From: Theionarchaea archaeon
GTDB taxonomy: Archaea > Methanobacteriota_B > Thermococci > Methanofastidiosales > SZ-28-30
DNA length: 64,000 nt
Direction of reading: 5' to 3'
Assembly: GCA_018992685.1 (NCBI GenBank)
Contig: JACVGT010000025.1
Location: 27,432-91,431, forward strand
Positions 61,561-64,000 of this stretch are shown here, piece after piece; the stretch's first letter is position 1, and every line of letters starts with the position of its first letter. The position numbers and the translations under genes were made by a program. The notes under the pieces were generated by a model that saw only the letters and a list, made by a program, of their open reading frames with translations, ran no database searches and was not told where the DNA came from.

Positions 61561-62679
61561 ATGGGTATGAAGGAACGTATATTTGGAATGACTCTCAAGA
61601 GCATTGTTAGAAAAAAGATGAGAAGCGGGCTGACGGTTCTCGGTATCGCCATTGGAATCATGCTAGTGACTGCTTTGCTGATGGTATCCACAGGACTGGA
61701 AGCTCAGTTCAAGAGAGTCGTTGAGGAAGGCGGCGGCGATTTTGTTGTCATGGATAAAACTGCACCCGATCTCATGCTGAGCAGAGTGGACAGTACTGCA
61801 CAGCAGGCCATTGAACGTATGGGGGGCATCTCTTGGGTATCAGGAATGATTTTCACCACAGCGCAGATAGGAGACAGACCGTATGTCATGATGTTTGGCG
61901 TGGAAACAACTGAAAGGAACCTCCAGCAATTCAAAATTATTCAAGGGAGAACGCTGAACCAGGATGACAGAGGCAAAATCATCATGGGAAGGACGATTGC
62001 AGTGCAAGAAGGATACCAGGTGGGAAGCACTCTTGAAATAAAGGGCAGTTCTTTTAGTGTCGTTGGTATTTATGAGACAGGAGCTTCTTTTGAAGATGGT
62101 GGTGTCATCATGTCCCTGTCTGAGGTGCAGACTCTCTTTGATATGAGAAACCTGGTCTCACTGCTTCAGGTGAAAGCGGAAGACACAACCAACACGGAGG
62201 CAATCAGAGCCGAGGTGGAGAGCACGTTCCCGAAATTCATAGCTTTGAAGAGCACAGACGTGGCGTCAAAACAGGAGGACCTCCAGCTGATTACGAGTAT
62301 TTCCGCGTTGATTTCTCTCATTGCCATAGTGGTGGGAAGCATTATCGTCATGAATACCATGATCATGTCAGTCATGGAAAGAACACGGGAAATTGGGATT
62401 TTAAGAGCAGTTGGTTGGAAGAGCAGAAAAGTCCTGTCCATGGTTCTCAAGGAATCGCTGGCTATGAGTATTATTGGGGGAGTCATTGGAATCGTGATAG
62501 CTGCGGGATTGGTGAATGCTTTGGCTAAAGCGGCCCAACTTCCAGTAGATCTTCCTGTTACGGCAGACCTCGTGGTGAGCGCCTTTATTATTGCAGTGAT
62601 CTTGGGCTTTCTGGGAGGATTCTACCCTGCTTTGAGGGCTTCTCGAATGAGTCCTATGGAGGCTTTATCTCATGAGTGA
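61561..62679 (+). CDS. ABC transporter permease, MacB/FtsX type
   Basis: 372 residues: an N-terminal transmembrane helix (SGLTVLGIAIGIMLVTALLMV), a periplasmic-type MacB_PCD domain (about 45-235), then three C-terminal helices in the FtsX layout, with the conserved MERTREIGILRAVGWKSRKV and the end YPALRASRMSPMEALSHE. Such permeases move lipoproteins or peptides, or act mechanically. It is followed 9 bp later by its ATPase. Confidence 0.9.
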   Translation: MGMKERIFGMTLKSIVRKKMRSGLTVLGIAIGIMLVTALLMVSTGLEAQFKRVVEEGGGDFVVMDKTAPDLMLSRVDSTAQQAIERMGGISWVSGMIFTTAQIGDRPYVMMFGVETTERNLQQFKIIQGRTLNQDDRGKIIMGRTIAVQEGYQVGSTLEIKGSSFSVVGIYETGASFEDGGVIMSLSEVQTLFDMRNLVSLLQVKAEDTTNTEAIRAEVESTFPKFIALKSTDVASKQEDLQLITSISALISLIAIVVGSIIVMNTMIMSVMERTREIGILRAVGWKSRKVLSMVLKESLAMSIIGGVIGIVIAAGLVNALAKAAQLPVDLPVTADLVVSAFIIAVILGFLGGFYPALRASRMSPMEALSHE

Positions 62680-62688
62680 GGTGATATC

Positions 62689-63531
62689 ATGTTTCTTACA
62701 ACAGAGAATTTGACCAAGGATTTTGGGGACGTACAGGCAGTGCTGGATGTCAACCTTGAGATTGACAGGGGAGAATTTGTCTCTATCATGGGACCTTCAG
62801 GATCGGGAAAGACAACACTCCTCACTTTGCTCGGCGCTCTGGATACACCTTCTTCAGGAGAGGTCTTCATTGAGGGTGAACCTCTTTCTGGCATCAAAGA
62901 CGTGGATTTATTCAGATCAAAGAAGGTGGGGTTTGTCTTCCAGTTTCATAACCTCATTAGCTATCTCAATGCTCTTGAAAATGTTGAAATACCCATGCAT
63001 GGGCCGATGTCAGGCACTGAGCGTCGAGCACGAGCAATTGAGCTTCTGGAGCTGGTGGGCCTTGGGGAGAGGGTGTACCACAACCCGTCTCAACTCTCGG
63101 GTGGGGAACGACAGAGAGTGGCAGTGGCCAGAGCCCTAGTGAACGATCCTGCACTTGTTCTCGCAGATGAGCCTACGGGTGAGTTGGACTCTAAGACCTC
63201 AATAGAGATCATCCAACTCATGAAAAAAATCAACAAGGAGAAAGGGACAACTTTTATTGTGGTAACCCATGATCCTGAAGTGGCCAAAAAGGCAGAGAAG
63301 ATTATTTTCCTGAAAAATGGGACAATTGCGAGACAAGAAGCAGTCAAGAGTGAATCTGTAGAAGACGTCCTAGCTCTGAGGAATTCAGCCTTTGGACAGC
63401 AGCTGATCGAAAAGAAAGCCACAGACCCTTACATGGAGAACCTGGGAGTTTTCAAAGGAGGAACCCTCACCAAAGAGGGAGAAGCAGTGCTTTCTGTACT
63501 GGAGAAGGCTGAAGCTATTGAACGTGATTGA
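62689..63531 (+). CDS. ABC transporter ATP-binding protein, MacB/LolD type
   Basis: 280 residues. Walker A GPSGSGKTT, Q-loop FQFHNLI, signature LSGGERQRVAVARAL, Walker B LVLADEPTGELD, H-loop VVTHD. The C-terminal 55 residues extend beyond the usual ATPase (VLALRNSAFGQQLIEKK onward), a mainly helical tail that may touch the permease. Start has GGTGAT-ATC-ATG. Pairs with the preceding permease. Confidence 0.92.
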   Translation: MFLTTENLTKDFGDVQAVLDVNLEIDRGEFVSIMGPSGSGKTTLLTLLGALDTPSSGEVFIEGEPLSGIKDVDLFRSKKVGFVFQFHNLISYLNALENVEIPMHGPMSGTERRARAIELLELVGLGERVYHNPSQLSGGERQRVAVARALVNDPALVLADEPTGELDSKTSIEIIQLMKKINKEKGTTFIVVTHDPEVAKKAEKIIFLKNGTIARQEAVKSESVEDVLALRNSAFGQQLIEKKATDPYMENLGVFKGGTLTKEGEAVLSVLEKAEAIERD

Positions 63532-63536
63532 GGAAC

Positions 63537-63560
63537 TTCTTCTTTTCTTCTCTTTTTTTT
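63537..63560 (+). terminator. T-rich terminator of the ABC operon
   Basis: TTCTTCTTTTCTTCTCTTTT and further T follow the stop codon within 10 bp. Confidence 0.6.
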
Positions 63561-63828
63561 GAAAACCTATCAGATCGTGGGGTTGCAATATCATGATGTG
63601 GAGATATACGTTCTGTCCCTTGGCTTTTGAATCAGGGGGGCACTTTCTTCAGTCAATTTCCGCTCCCTAGAGATTATCTCTTGAATCCGTATATGTAGAG
63701 GTACTCACTTCATTAGCTTTTCATTCTGTCAATAACAAGCATCCATGAGCTGCTTCCTTAGATTCAAGCTGCATACAACAGATTTCCACATCCGGGATTA
63801 CTGTCAAACTCAAAACCGATGTAATATC
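63561..63828. other. Intergenic stretch before the insertion sequence
   Basis: About 270 bases with no gene, RNA or repeat that I can support; it ends at the presumed boundary of the IS481-like element. Confidence 0.4.
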
Positions 63829-64000
63829 ACCAGACATGGGTGACACTTTTGACACTACACATAGGTAACACTTCTTATAAGTCTCATGGCAACCGCTCCT
63901 CATATCTCGCGTGAGGCGTTGCACCGTTGATGCCCATGTGAGACCTTTCGTGATTGTAGTAGTACACGTATTCGTCCAATGCCAGCTGGGCCTCCTCTAC
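63829..64000 (-). mobile_element. End of an IS481-like insertion sequence, cut by window edge
   Basis: The plus strand reads GACATGGGTGACACTTTTGA followed by CACTACACATAGGTAACAC just outside the transposase stop. This GGGTGACAC-type end is typical of IS481-family elements. The exact terminal base is not certain. The rest of the element lies beyond the window. Confidence 0.65.
63884..64000 (-). CDS. IS481-family transposase, C-terminal 38 residues only
   Basis: The minus strand from the window edge reads an open frame that ends with TGA at 63884-63886 and contains LALDEYVYYYNHERSHMG and INGATPHARYEER. This is the typical C-terminal end of rve/IS481 integrase-type transposases (the YNxxRxHxxL/I element). 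The catalytic D, D, E residues lie outside the window. Confidence 0.85.
   Translation of the reverse strand, partial: VEEAQLALDEYVYYYNHERSHMGINGATPHARYEERLP

Overview
The window reads as a piece of an archaeal chromosome, probably from a euryarchaeal-type lineage. Three things support this. Strong TATA-like boxes sit about 25 bp upstream of many start codons (leaderless or short-leader genes), and internal genes of operons use a GGTGAT-N3-ATG ribosome-binding pattern. The two tRNA genes (Cys-GCA, Val-CAC) each have a TATA box. Several genes are of archaeal type: DtdA D-aminoacyl-tRNA deacylase, methanogen-type isopropylmalate/homoaconitate dehydratase subunits, and a dolichol-phosphate-type glycosyltransferase. 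I cannot fix the lineage; an uncultured group such as Theionarchaea is only a guess. No rRNA and no CRISPR array were seen.

Left part (1-17.4 kb): ordinary chromosome. It holds a partial coiled-coil protein, dtdA, a Fpg/MutM-type DNA glycosylase, a class III aminotransferase divergent from an Lrp regulator, an M20 peptidase - dual-specificity phosphatase - DUF92 operon, an SDR, a FAD oxidoreductase, a leuC-leuD-methyltransferase operon, a cupin, a small membrane protein, a surface PQQ-type beta-propeller protein, and a serine beta-lactamase-like lipoprotein that has lost its catalytic lysine.

Middle part (17.4-46.4 kb): AT-rich and accessory. It has small orphan genes, a radical SAM protein, a tyrosine recombinase with a C-terminal zinc ribbon, a 517-bp duplication around a small DNA-binding gene, an operon containing a protein built from ASGLVRD heptads plus an S-layer-like protein, a two-gene operon with a PD-(D/E)XK nuclease signature, a transposase remnant, and a 2290-residue RHS protein ending in a HEMTH zinc-protease-like domain, followed by a membrane-anchored PQQ propeller. 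Two copies of a strictly phased array of 13-bp palindromes (TGGCACNGTGCCA) lie 22.1 kb apart. One is next to the integrase; the other is beyond the RHS/PQQ genes, beside a large zinc/winged-helix/coiled-coil protein and its HTH partner. They may mark the ends, or the replication/partition/recombination sites, of an integrated element.

Right part (46.7-64 kb): chromosome again. It holds the tRNA genes, a winged-helix regulator preceded by a tiny membrane ORF, uridine phosphorylase, a 55-residue membrane protein with a long structured leader, family X DNA polymerase with a PHP domain, a two-subunit CoA-transferase, a Vps62-like protein, a cell-surface TolB-like propeller, a surface-glycan set (polytopic membrane protein, GT2, epimerase, nucleotidyltransferase), an ABC export pair, and the end of an IS481-type insertion sequence at the window edge.

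Most interesting for follow-up: the phased palindrome arrays, the RHS-metalloprotease/PQQ pair, the nuclease-signature operon, the heptad-repeat operon, and two long structured 5' leaders (about 46.2-46.3 kb and 50.0-50.2 kb).
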